In this document: piece by piece, positions 1 through 11,800 of the stretch
Layout: every line of letters starts with the position of its first letter
Position numbering within the stretch: the stretch's first letter is position 1
DNA from: Bothriochloa decipiens
Taxonomy: Eukaryota > Streptophyta > Magnoliopsida > Poales > Poaceae
Direction: 5' to 3'
Assembly: GCA_023333625.1 (NCBI GenBank)
Contig: CM041630.1
Coordinates: 28,485,849-28,549,848 of the forward strand
DNA: 64,000 bases
Made by a program: the position numbers and the translations under genes
The notes under the pieces: generated by a model
The model's database searches: none
What the model was told of the DNA's origin: nothing
The model's input: only the letters and a program-made list of their open reading frames with translations

Positions 1-236
1 CGTTTTTCCAACTCTTAGCATTTGATGACATACTCAATTGATAAAAAATCACTAGCTAAAGTTTGAATTCACGGAATGGGTGTTGGAATTGCTCTTGCTA
101 CTGGCATATTGTGATTTCTAAAAGAACACCAATCTCTTGCTAGTAGCTTGTAATGTTAGCCCTAGCTTGGTTGTCGATGTTTGCTTCAATCCGTCTTTGG
201 TATACGGCGGCTGGCAGCAGTTCTGGTCAGCAGCAA
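1..236. repeat. Repeat A fragment (end of an array copy)
   Basis: This stretch matches the part of repeat A also seen at about 33,525-33,770, 43,640-43,890 and 49,650-49,895. Shared landmarks are the 'ttgataaaaaatcac' block and the 'gtgttggaattgctcttgc' block. Similarity stops at about 236, just after 'ggcggctggcagca'. The repeat A array therefore lies on both sides of the 0.3-33.1 kb block. No coding potential is seen. Confidence 0.85.
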
Positions 237-318
237 GCCACCGATAGAGTTCACATATGAAGTAGCCACGAATTCACAACAAAATAGCAAATAAACTAGA
301 CATGTTCACTCCTCGTCA

Positions 319-1797
319 TCAACAAGACCTTGAGTTACCAGCGTAGATGTGAACGAGCCCCCTCGTTACATTGCAGTCCTCGTAGTGTAGCCTCCTGAAC
401 TCCTCTAACTCCATAATAGCCTGTTGAGTCGACCTCCTGAGTTCAACCAACTCTTTAGCAAGGGCAGCTAAAAATTGCTTTTGAGCTGCAAGTTGTTCCT
501 CGAGCAGCATTGTTATGGATCTCCATGCTCTTTGTGTTCTTGAGGAGCTTGCCCTAGAGGAGATGTCAGAAATAACTACACTAGGCATTGGCTCCTATGA
601 AAACTAAGGAGTAAACATTAGGTTATAGATTGTGCAAGGCTTTAAAATCACAGAACCTAGAGACAGTATCATAACTACTGCATAGGTTCTCCCTTAGCCT
701 ATTGAGAATAGAGATTACATAGGCACAATGCACAGATAAGTTATCGATAGTTGCAATATTATAACTTCAAAATGATGGTGCGGCTTTGATCTCCTGGTCC
801 TTTTCCTTCTTTGTGGACTTATAGCAGTGACTTTAGCAGATTTCGAGGAAAGCCAGTGAAGGTACTTACCGCTAATTCTCTTGCTGCATCAACATCTTCT
901 TGAGGTTGCACATGTTCTCCCACGAGTATGTCATGATCGTGTTCTACTTGGTCCTTTTTTTCTTATCTATCTGTTAAAATTACAGATGTCTTTCGGTTAA
1001 TACTAAGTATCATAGCCATCACTTACATATGCCTGGTCGTGGGCAACATGATAGCAAGATCCTGTCTGATGGTGCCCCTTGGATTTTGCGCGGTTTTGCT
1101 TGTTCTGCTCTGAGACAGCCTATAACCACAATTGTGTTAGACTACAGCCCAAGTAGAGCACAGAAATAGTAGAAAATGCATCAATGAATTCCCGCACACA
1201 CGTCACAAATAGAGAATCACCCGCACGCATGCAGACTCATGCGTGCACACACACCTTGTTCTTTGACCACATTTTGACAAGCGCCAACCACTGTGCATCA
1301 CTCATGCAAGGGATAGGAGATGTCTTTCTCATCTGATCACAAGGAATGCCGTTGAAGTAGTTTCGCTTCAACCAGTATTGTGCCTGTCGTATACAAGACT
1401 GGTATACACTCATGCAAGCGTCTCTTGTCGCCTCATCATTCAGGTCAATGGCTAGCCTCAACTGCAGATGTGGGAATGCAAAATGAATCCGTTATTTAGT
1501 TTCACATTGCAGACTTGAATGTCAACAGATGATATATAGACTTACAGATAGCTTGGCCACCAAGTGACTAAAGTGTGCTAGGCCCAGACGTTGCTGGTAA
1601 TATTTCTAGTGTGGAAAAATTGGTACTCCAGATCTCACAGCAACAGCTGCCTCTAAAGCAAATTTGGCAGCTTGAAATGGATTATGTGGCCCTTTGTTCC
1701 CCATTTCAACTGAGATGGGCAACCTTTCTCCCATTGCTCGGGTCATTTTCTGAAGCAGAAGTCCGCTTTTTGGTTGCCTGGGTTTCCTCCCCCTTCT
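319..1797 (-). pseudogene. CACTA second protein, Transposase_24-type, decayed multi-exon relic
   Basis: I read five exons on the minus strand: 1797-1546, 1461-1255, 1119-1027, about 945-870 and 594-319. Most have GT/AG borders (for example GTAAGT after 1546, 1027 and 870); the acceptor of the fourth exon is uncertain. Exon 1 encodes a stretch ending GVPIFPH, then a TAG at 1606-1608 where the family has Trp (inferred TGG to TAG), then KYYQQRL. Exon 2 carries the hallmark of plant Transposase_24 (PF03004) proteins: YWLKRNYFNG followed by KTSPIPCMSDAQW. Exon 3 continues with QNKQNRAKSKGHHQTGS, which matches the conserved N-R-A-K...H-x-T-G-S segment. Exon 5 is a coiled-coil tail (LLEEQLAAQKQFLAALAKEL) ending at a normal stop. 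Such proteins are the second, accessory gene of CACTA (En/Spm-like) transposons. Exons upstream of 1797 are not resolved. Family call strong, exact exon ends approximate. Confidence 0.75.
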
Positions 1798-3180
1798 CTG
1801 CAATAATGATACTACCAGTTTTCATGCATTCAGATTGTTAGAAAAAAAGTATCATGGATATCAAATAGTGCAAATTGATTGATAGACTTGTCTAAGTTAA
1901 AATAAACCTTTGCGAGTTGGGTCTTTCAGCGGGTGTGGAGGGGAAGCCTCCTCTTCGGCATGGCTAAGGTCACCCTAATGTGGCCAGTCCCTCACTGGGC
2001 TCTGTTTGCCTTGTGCGTGAGTACTTTTGCACAAAGTTACAACTCCATGATTTACAACCCCAAGATGCTGCTGCAACTCTGATGGGCTAGCTGAATTAAC
2101 TCGCTTGGAGAGGAGTGCAGCGGGACCCATATTGGTGCCGCCTTTTGCCCTGCTGGCAGGGTCTGCTTGGGGGGCTCTTCCTCACCCCAGAGGCTGAAAC
2201 TGGAGAAACAAACTTAAGCAGCACGAATGTACAAATTGCACTGGTATGAAGATAGCACAGAAATGAATTGCACCGCTACCTATTGCAATCCCACTACACT
2301 CACAACAGGATAAGATTGAACAAGCACCGCGATTGCAAGAGGTGCTAGATCTTCCAGAACATGCTCCCCTGCTTGAGGGAGATATTCCGGAGTTCAACAT
2401 CTAGATTACAAAGGAAATTAAGGAGTTAACCTTTTACCAAATGTCAACAAAACAGAGCACGAGGATGCAAATTAGGCGCCTATCTATAGCTTATATGGAA
2501 GTCATTACTTGAACTACATGCATGTGAGATACAATCAACTTAAGAACATAAAACCCCATCACCATCTACAAATCCAAGGTACAACCACTAGAATGCAGCA
2601 CGCATAATAATTAAAGGAATCTAGGTACCTTCCACGTTTCCTAACTACGCTACGTCATCGGCACCGCCCTCCTGTCATCCTAGCCGTGGAACTGGTGCGG
2701 CCGACATTGACGAAGGGGTACTAGATCCTGGTCGTAGGTGGTCCAAATCCGGCCCCTACAGCTGCTTGCGACGCTCAAAGAAGGGGATCAGATCCGGATA
2801 CGGCTAGGAGAGGGGGGCGGCTAGTGAGTGGAGAGGGAGCCCAGCAGCTTTGCCGATGCACCTAGGTTTCGAATTAGGGTGGCGAAGGGGCTAGGAACTT
2901 GAGCGGGAGAGCGGGAGAATGGAGATTGAGGCTGGGAGACGGTGACTCCTTGCACATTTATGCGTGGGAGCCGACACAATACCACAAATGCCCTTGGCTG
3001 AAATCGTTGGCGTGGTAAACCAATTTTCGGTGCGGAGGGCAGAACAGAATTTTTACGTGCGTTTCGCGGCACTGGGCGCAGTCGGAGCCTAGATCAAATT
3101 TTCACACATTCAAATCGCCCCCCGTCTTGTGATCAGAGCCTGAATATTGAATAGAACAGTAACCAAATTGTACATCTATA
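1798..3180. other. Upstream region of the Transposase_24 relic, no gene resolved
   Basis: Weak minus-strand coding-like traces lie at about 1,930-2,200 and 2,300-2,400 and could be remains of the N-terminal exons, but frames and borders are broken. From about 2,640 to 3,070 the sequence is GC-rich, like a 5' leader or promoter of a grass transposon gene. No TATA box or terminal inverted repeat could be assigned with confidence. Confidence 0.4.
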
Positions 3181-3712
3181 GTAAATGCCTCGTAACCTTG
3201 GTGGGTGCAACCAATGGGGTCCCCTGTCCCCCACCTATCGGTGGGCCCAGAGGGTTTACTTGGACAACTTTTCCTTGACAGTGATTAGTGTCCTCTTGCG
3301 TGAAGGTGGGCCCAACACGCCATTCACATTCTGCAAACGACATTCTGCTTTTACTTTCTCCCTAGTTTTTTCTCTCTCATCTGTCACGTCTGTCACCGAT
3401 CGGCCTCCTCTATCCCTATCCGCCCCCTCCGCCGCGCCGCCACCCAACCCAGCACCTCCGCTACCCTCCCCCTTCCCCAGGCACAACAAAACCTGCTCCC
3501 CACCCCCAATTCGAGGCCACCCGGAGCTCCCACGCTGGGATCTCGCAGCGCTGAATTCCTCTTTCTACGAGCAAGCCAGATCGACGGATTGAGATCGCCT
3601 TGTCAACTTTGCATGGTGAGGTCATCTGCACTGCAGTCTCCTCTGATTCTTCATGCATGTATGGTGTTTGATTAACATCTTTGTAAATTTTTTGTTGAGT
3701 GTTGCAGATGAC

Positions 3713-6414
3713 ATGAGTGGTTACCTAGACGAGGATGAGGACGAGGATGGGTCCTCCATCCGAACTCAGAAGGAGCCAGCGGACGGCAAACAGTCTCTGA
3801 GAAGTAGAGAAACTAGCAGCACCTTAGCACGAAAGGAGCTAGAGGAAATCTCACTGTCTCTGAGAATCAGAGGAAGAAGCATCACCACGGCCAAGGAGGT
3901 GGTAGAGGAATACTGACAGCCTCCTACAAGCAGAGGAGCAAGCAACCAAAGCTATGCTCGCCCTAAAATTCGAATGTTCTCATAGACAGAATCGAGTGTC
4001 CCATAAAGAGCAGCTGCATGAGGAGGGTTCTGGGATGGAACTCCAGGAGGAGGAGCTCACTGAGGAACAAATAGAGGACATGGTCTTGTACCACTCCCAA
4101 AACCAGACCAGTACCCTTGCACCCTCCTAGATGAAATTGGCAGGTGATGTTGCTCTGCGCCCTTGCACTTGTGGAGGTTTGAGTTCCAATGAGGGCAGAC
4201 TTGTGGTACCAGGAGCAAGATGATAGGCTTGAATCCTAGCAACGCTGGTGCGAGTAGTAGTAACACTAAGAACAAGTACGAGGTTCAGTTCTACAACTTT
4301 TAGGATTATAGCTCAAAGAAAATACGGAGCATCAAGTTCTGTGAAGTTGATTTCTGGTTTCCATCAATCAGAGAATTTGACACAAAAAGTGAGTTCTGGA
4401 CTATTGCTTAGGAGAGTTTCTCCAGGAGCTACCATGCTAGAGGGACTGCACTAGCAGATTAGAGGGTACTTGGGTGGGATGATCTTGAGAGAGCAGCTGG
4501 CATACCCATCCGGCCACTCTGAGCATTTCCTGGGCTTCGTTCACCTTTTTAGCGAGGTTGATCGGATTGTGCCAAGGTGGGTGCGTCAGTTCTATGGAAC
4601 AATGTGGATTCATCCGGAACATAGATTCATCTATTTCATGCTGGGTAATAGGCCAGAACGAATAACTCTTGACCGCCTGCAACAAATCCTTGGGGTTGCC
4701 ACTTCAGACAGGAAGCTCCACCAGATAGTCAATGGAGATGCTCCTCCTCCACGTCGTAGCAAGGCTGGAGGTACTTTTCCGATAGACGAGCAGATTCGGC
4801 TGCTCTTCAAGGAGCCTTTCACCGACAACTCCTTGCATACACCGCACAGACTGCGTCCAGAGGTTTACGTTCTTCACATGGCGCTGAGGAAGACAATGCT
4901 GCCTCTTGGCGACAACAGGGAGTCATTGACCAGCTTGCAGCAGTGGCTCCTACTATCAATATGGATAGGCCAGCAGTTCGACTTCATACACTATTCCTGT
5001 CTGAGATCGAGGATGTGATAGCTGATGCTATCAGTACTGGACAGTAGCAGGTGTACACTCACATCATCAGCTATATGCTACACAACATTCAGTATGCAAA
5101 TAAGGATAAGTACTACGAGTCACCCTGCCATGTTCTGACCTACATTCCAGCAAGCCCGGACGATCGTCGTCGAGGACAGCATGCCCATAGGGCCACGCTG
5201 GAGCTGTTAGCCATAAGGGACAGAGACAGCCACAAAATGGATGTTGCAGCTCCAGAGCAGGCAGAGAAGGAGTCTGGCCATGGAGGAGCCTTCAATATAC
5301 CAATGGAAGATTCTTCAGACTCTGATGACCATGGCTACCAGGAACCTATGTCAGACCACAAAGCGGCTAGGTGGTCCTCTGGTGGAGTGGCCAACAAAGA
5401 GATGGACAATGACCCACCTAATACAGAGAGATTTGTGAACCAGGCACCAACTCTGATGCCCATTCAACAGCAGTCTGAGCTTGGACAGATACTTGCTAGG
5501 CTTGTTGCTGGCCAGGAACAAACTCTCAAATGTATGGATCATACCGACAGGCAATGGCAAACAAATACGAAGAATATGGTCCTGCTAAGGAGCAGATGAA
5601 GCAGCAATTAGATAGTCTTTGTGTGTCCATAGAGAAAGTAGACAGAAGGTTCAGCCTACAAGATGAAACAATTGATAGAAATAACAAAGCAGTTGAAAAG
5701 ATATACAGTGTGGTCGCCGATTACATGTCGGATAAGCAGTGCCATGGGGTTACGCTCGCTATGCCTGAGCCACTGCAATTGCCATGTGGTAGTTAGATCA
5801 GGCCCATTGCTGGTTATCTGACTGGTCCTGATAATACAACAGTCTGTACAGAGTCACCCATAGTAGCGCTACAAAAGAAGAGTTCAGATTTAGATCCTAA
5901 TCAGGCTATTGATCCACCTTCAGCCCCTCAGATGGAGGTGCAAGCCACCAATGAGACACATACAGAGCCTCTCAGGGCTTCTCTGTTGCTAGAGATCAGT
6001 GGCAGTACTAATGCTTATATCAGTACAATCGAACCTGGTCAGAGTTCATCTGCAGCTAATGAGACGCTTGACTGTAATACAACAGTCCACAAAGAGTCAC
6101 CCCCTGTGATGCCACATAAGCAGAGTTCAGCTGCGGGTCCAGATGAGGCAGCTGATCGACCTTCTTCACCCAAATAGCTAGAGGGGGCTGATATTACTAT
6201 GTACGATGGCATGGGGGCACATAAAGAGGATTCCAGGGATTCTCTAGGTACCAGATTTGCGGAGGCTGAGGATACTAATGCTGCTCTTGATAGTCTTATT
6301 GATAAAATTGCCCCCGCCTCTGATGCAACTACTTCAGTTCAGCAGACCATCAGTCCACCATTCATCCAGGTGACCACGTCGCTGAGCATAATGAGAAGGC
6401 AGCCAGTTGGATGA
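3713..6414 (+). pseudogene. Plant-transposon protein relic (PF20167 / Transposase_32-like), frameshifted
   Basis: The ATG at 3713 follows a likely splice acceptor (ttgcag) and opens an acidic start, MSGYLDEDEDEDGSS. That frame stops at 3916. The recognisable core is in two frames. About 4,260-4,460 contains DFWFPSIREFD with stops. 4,470-5,018 encodes an open 182-residue stretch with WIHPEHRFIYF, ITLDRLQQILGV, PEVYVLHMALRK and LTSLQQWLLL. This order is typical of large plant proteins annotated as 'putative plant transposon protein' (PF20167). A frameshift near 4,960-5,000 and a TAG at 5,046 separate the next part (TGQ then QVYTHIISYMLHN), which runs on to a low-complexity, Ser/Pro/Glu-rich tail with further stops. 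There is no visible reverse transcriptase, integrase or Ulp1 protease. Product function is not known. I take it for a dead transposon-borne gene. Confidence 0.6.
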
Positions 6415-6600
6415 AGTTTTAGTACATACCGCATCTGACTGTGAGATCAACGAGGACGACGAGGCGTACGGCGAGCATTTTTAGGGCTGTTTCCTCATCA
6501 TCAGCACATCCTTCAGAGTGATGCAGTAGAAGGTCAGCGAACAGAGGACTTGAAGTTTGGATTTAAAACTGTTCTTGTTCATTCATGTTGTAGTAATTGA

Positions 6601-6780
6601 AGTTTTGAGTACTGAACAATTGTGTGATGAACATTTGTGTCATGATTCATGTAATAAGGAGTACTTGCTTACTCAATAATTGTGTGATGAACATTTTTGT
6701 TATGGTTCATGTAATAAGTACTACATCCTTTACACAAAGCTATGTTGACTATTTATTTTACGATTTGTGTAATAAGTATT
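6601..6780. repeat. Three 60-bp tandem units
   Basis: Two units repeat with an exact 60-bp step (6601-6660 and 6661-6720), sharing 'aattgtgtgatgaacattt' and 'catgtaataag'. A third, more diverged unit follows at 6721-6780, keeping only the final 'tgtaataagta' part. It lies just past the end of the PF20167-like relic, so it may belong to its 3' flank. Confidence 0.75.
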
Positions 6781-7817
6781 ACATGTTCAACACTTGGTAT
6801 CACTATATATGTTGACACTATAAACTAACCTCACATCCTTTTGCGATACAAGCCACATCTAGTTTGACTGCCTCATTCCTGCTCGAGCATTTCCTCTACA
6901 GTGTCAAACAACCCCATTGCATGATGAGGAGTCAACCTGGGCATGAAACTTTTGTCCATAACGTTACAATTATTGAGCAGCGTGCGCCATCAGATCTTGC
7001 CCGTAAATTCACAAAAGAGTTAAAGGCATTGTCTGGGGCGTTACAATAGAAGAGCATCGAACCATCTGGTGAGTATTGTGAAAAGAGTAATAGACACTTC
7101 GTCGTCAATTAACATTTACAATGCCTGCAACAGGTGAAAGCACTCATAGAAGTAATGACCTAAATTACTAGGTTAAATAAGGCCATTGATCAGTTGAACG
7201 CCCTTGCCGATTACAATACTATTTTCAATGCCAAGTTGATTCCACGTTAGGAGTCGTGTGCACTCCAAGTTAGCTGCAGCCTGTGCGAAATCGCGCAATA
7301 TAAATTGATTTACGGAAGCAGGAGCGAATCCGTTCAATCTGAGCCTCGGCTGCTGCAAAGGTGCGATTGAGTGGATTGGACCGCACTATAGCCTTGGCTT
7401 CCAGAAGGTCCGACCATTCAAAAAATTACTTACCGAACTTTTCATTCGTCCGTATACAACTCCTTGCTTCGCACCCATTGTTTCCCTCCCCCATTTGTAT
7501 TGCGCAAAAGCCTTCACCTCTATTTCTAGCCTTTTTTTGTTGATTTTTACTGCAAGTTTCTTTGTGGTTCTATTTTTGATATATAACATGACTAAATTCA
7601 TAAATTAACTCATCCAATTTAAGTCTTGCGTAGATCTAATGCCTAACGTAGGAGCCAGATGCTATTTAAACTATACTACTTGTGAAGGAAAGTTCAAAAA
7701 TTGTAAATATGACTGAGCCAGACATATCGCAGGTTAAACATATCCCACATAGCTTTGAACTTCAATCCAAAAAGCAAAAAAATAGGAATAACAACAAAAA
7801 TCAAGGGATAACTAATT
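6781..7817. other. Gene-free stretch with shared fragments
   Basis: No reading frame here looks real. The piece at about 7,000-7,110 (aattcacaaaagagt... / gtcaattaacatttac) has a related copy at about 18,475-18,575, so it is part of the dispersed repeat landscape. The rest is AT-rich without recognisable features. Confidence 0.5.
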
Positions 7818-8576
7818 CTAATATTTGATTCTAATTTCCAATTGGAGCAATTCAATTTCATGCCTAAGCCTACAATTCTCACTGCAACAAACAGCTCTTC
7901 TTTCCCATCCATCTGCTCGGTCGCAGTCGCCGCCTGCGCACGGAAGATCGCCGTGAACCTGCCCTGGCGGCGGCAGCGATAAATCGACCCATGACCTTGT
8001 TTGGAGGAGCACTACAGTGGCCGCCCTGTGGCATAGCACATACCAGTCATTGCATAGCCACGTACTCGTCGGTCCGCCGCCACACGCCGCTGCCACCAGT
8101 GATTCTTCCTCGCCCTCGACGCGCCTTATGTACCGCCTCGCAGTGGCGTCATCACGACCACCACCATTGTGCCTATAGAGCAATAGGGCGGCCACATAGG
8201 ATGATACATTGTGCCCGTTATCAGCAGCACGGATGAGATCATTGAGGCATGGCTAGGGGCTGTGGTTTGCCACAAACGCGATTTGTATCCCGGTGAGGAA
8301 GCAAGCCTCTGGGTTGCCGAGTGCCTTCAAGCTGGCAAGGAGGGCATAGTAGTTGATGCTGTCCTTCCACGACCTGATCCCACGTCTGACCCGATCCAGT
8401 GACACACACAGACCAATATCACGATCGCCACAGATGCGGCGCATGTATGAGCAGGTCGCCCGTAGGCTACGGAGGTCATCCATGGGCCGCTTTGAGGTTG
8501 CAGCGAGGTGGGCAATTACAATGAGCAGCTCATCCAAGAGAGCCGTTAGCGACGTGTGGTGCCACTTTGCCGCCAT
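7818..8576 (-). pseudogene. F-box-like protein pseudogene, one in-frame stop
   Basis: The ATG is at 8576 and the final stop at 7818, 252 codons in a single frame, broken only by a TAG at 8253-8255. Residues 8-45 read SLTALLDELLIVIAHLAAT then DDLRSLRATCSYMRRICGD, an F-box-like opening (normally LPDELL...). The middle carries NPEACFLTGI and, after the stop, CLNDLIRAADNGHNV and LLLYRHNGGG, a segment I recall from an expanded grass family of F-box-like proteins. The C-terminus has paired cysteines (DLPCAGGDCDRADGW ... AVCCSENCRLRHE) resembling the zinc-binding tail of F-box/MYND-type proteins. F-box proteins usually act as substrate adaptors of SCF ubiquitin ligases. One stop in otherwise open sequence suggests a fairly young pseudogene or a rescued start downstream. 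Family assignment is from memory. Confidence 0.7.
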
Positions 8577-8898
8577 GACTACCGGCGTCTCGCTTTGCAG
8601 AGGGCTGTTGAGGCGGAGAGGCGAAATGTACGTTGATTTAGCAGGAGGCTGGGGAGGCGGCCGAGGGGTTTGGGGGTGGGGCTACGGTAGGAGTTCTTAA
8701 AATACCCTGTGCGACTAGCGTGGGGACATGCAATGACAAGATGGTTTAGATTACCAGTGGGGAATGGGGCGGACGAGCCAGCTCAGTTACCAGGAAATGA
8801 GGAGTTTTCTTTTATTTTTGGAATTAAATGTGAATTTTTTCATTCACTTTCTGATCTGCACCATTTCCTCTGTTCACATTTTAGTGTGCACATAACAA

Positions 8899-11800
8899 AG
8901 TCCGACACCGAGCTGGTTGAACTCAGAGAACGTCTAACACCCTGCCTGATGGTCTAAGGAGATCGTCCGACCGCACCAGTTCGGTGGGGCGAAGAGGTTT
9001 GCTCTTTTCTACCCAGCTATCTTAACCTTGCAGATTTTGTTTGTCCCTATTTTTACTCACTCTTTTCACGTGAACTTGCTATCAGTGGGATGATGCAGAG
9101 AACTATTATCAAGACAAGTTAACATGTGTAGTTAGATTAGTATGATGCCTAATGTTACTGTTGCATGACTTGCTTTGAGCAGTGGGATACCGATCCTCAC
9201 TACAACAATGAATTCATGTTAATCATCTATAGTTAGAACTAGTATGTCTTGGTAGTAGTTGGATCACATTGACTACTAGTTTCCTTGCCTTGTAGTGATT
9301 AACATGACAGGTGCATTGTAGTGATCGACTTTTTCGCCTGATGAAAGCCAATCCCCTAAAACCTGGGCCCTTGTAGTTCTCTCAGAGTACGTTACATTTG
9401 TACGTATTACACTGATCTCACATTTTTCAAACCATGTTGGTTGACAAAGAAACATGTAGCTGTCTTTTAGTAGTGAAAATTTAGTGCATATGAATGAAAG
9501 GCCGACGACCAAACAAAGGATCTCATCGGACACTGTTCTGAGACATGACAGCTCCTTGGTGTAGACGTGCTCTGTTTTTGCCTCATCAACTATGGAGGAT
9601 GTTGTCAGGCATGTTCAACCAGATGCAGTTGAACATGGTACATACAAGACCACATAATAAAGAGTAACAGAAAGCATGTGAACAATACACGAATAAGATG
9701 AAAGAAGGCTATTGACGTCATGCAAGAAGGCTATTGACATAGTGCTATCGGAGTAGGCGATTGACGCAGTGCTCTCTGTTTGCTAGCAAGTTGATTGGTA
9801 CAACATTCAAAATAAACAATCCTTCACACTTCATCCTACGAGACCAAATCATCAGCGGTCAAACTTTCTAGCGTTCGCAGTAAAACTCAATAGCTACGTC
9901 TCCCAGAGTAAGATTTCCCTTGATGCACATGGGATGGTCCAACCCTTGTATCTTTGACCATACCGGACACAGCCCATGTCATACAGGGAATTCACTTCAG
10001 TGGACTGCACATGGTAGGTGGGCCATGGCTCCATAGGAAAGTCTGACACCTTGCTGGTTGAACTCTAGAGAACGTCCAACGCCCTGCCTGATGGACTAAT
10101 GAGATCATCCGGCCATACCAGTTCGGTGGGGCGGAGAGGTTTGCTTGTTTCAACCCAGCTAGGTTAACCTTGCAGATTTTGTTCGTCCCTATTTTTACTT
10201 TTTTCACATGAACTTGTTGTCTATGGGATGACACAGTGAACTATTATCAAGACATGTTAACACGTGTAGTTAGGATTATTTTGATGCCTAATGTTATTGT
10301 TGCACGACTTGCTTTTAGCTGTGGGATACCGATGCTCACTACTAAAATGAAGTCATGATAATCAGTTGTAGTTAGAACTAGTATGTCTTGGTAGTAGTTG
10401 GATCACATTAATTACTATTAGCCTTGCCTTGTAGTGATTAACATGACTGGTGCATACCTTTCCATGTATATATACACAATGCCACATCAATGTGATGGAG
10501 GTCATGCAAGTCATAGAACCAGCAATAAGCGGACATTAACTATTGAAATAGAGGTTTCAAGAAGCAACACAAAAAGGATGAGATTAATATGTATCTGTGG
10601 CACGAACATCTAACACATGTACGGGCGAAGCCATGTTGGTTATCCCTGGTGACATGCGCACCACTGTAAAAAAAAAAGTTGCTAGTAGCTACATCCAATT
10701 TTCCATGTATTTTTTCCCATTTAAAATTGTATATGTTCCTTGATATTTGATAGATAGTGCAGTAGGGTTAGTTTTGAGCAGGCTTGGCCACTGCTTGTAC
10801 CGAGCTAAGTGGACAACTTTGGCCATATCTACTATGGAGGATGTTGTCAGACACGTTCAACTAGATGCAGTTGAACATGGTACATACAAGATGACATAAT
10901 AAAGAGTAACAATAAGCATGTGAACGATACACAAATTCTACTTCGCGGCACTGCCATGAACTAGCTGATTGTCCTTGTTGAGGCCAAACTGGCGCTCCTG
11001 GTTCCTCTTCGCTGGATCCTTCCTTTCCTTCACTATCTCGATGCACACGAGATGGTCTGAGCAATGCAATTCTGACCGAGCCAGCCACATCCCATGTAGT
11101 GCGCACATTTGTGCAAACATATTGGTTCATAGCGTAACATTTACCATTATCTTGCTACACATGAGATAGTCTAAGCATGGAAATTATGACCAGGTCAGAG
11201 AAATATCCCTCTTGGCAACCACACATTGTTTCTTGTAGCGGAGCAAGCCTGGCATAATGCAGAACAAATGTGCATAGGTGCCAAATTTGCTTCAGTGGAC
11301 TGCACATTGAATGCAACTTGTTCACCTTCACTTTCCATCTGCCCCTCGACACATGTGAAGGCCTGTGACCTATCGCAATGGTATCTGACTATCCTAGCTC
11401 TTTATCATGGACCTATCCCTCTATTCACATTTTAGTTGTCACATAAGAAAGTTTGACGCCTTGCTAGTGGAACTCAAGAGAACGTCCGATGCCTTGCCTG
11501 ATGGACTAATGAGATCGTCCGTTGGCATAGTTCGGTGGGGCGAAGACAATCCTTTATGCATTGTCCTACAAGATCAAATCAGAAGCGGTCAGACTTTCTT
11601 CCGTTGCAGTAAAACTCAACAGCTACGTCTCACAGAGTAAGATTTCCCTTGATGCAAATGGGATGGTTCGACTCTTGTATCTTTGACCAGGCCGGACATA
11701 GCCCATGTCGTACAGGGAATTCGCTTTGGTGGACTACACATGGTACGCGGGCCATGGCTCCATAGTAAAGTCCAAAACCTTGCTGGTTGAACTCACAAGA

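Noticed and set aside
8353..8700. A 115-codon plus-strand frame
   Set aside because: It is antisense to the F-box-like relic and its GC-rich leader; no domain or conservation supports it.
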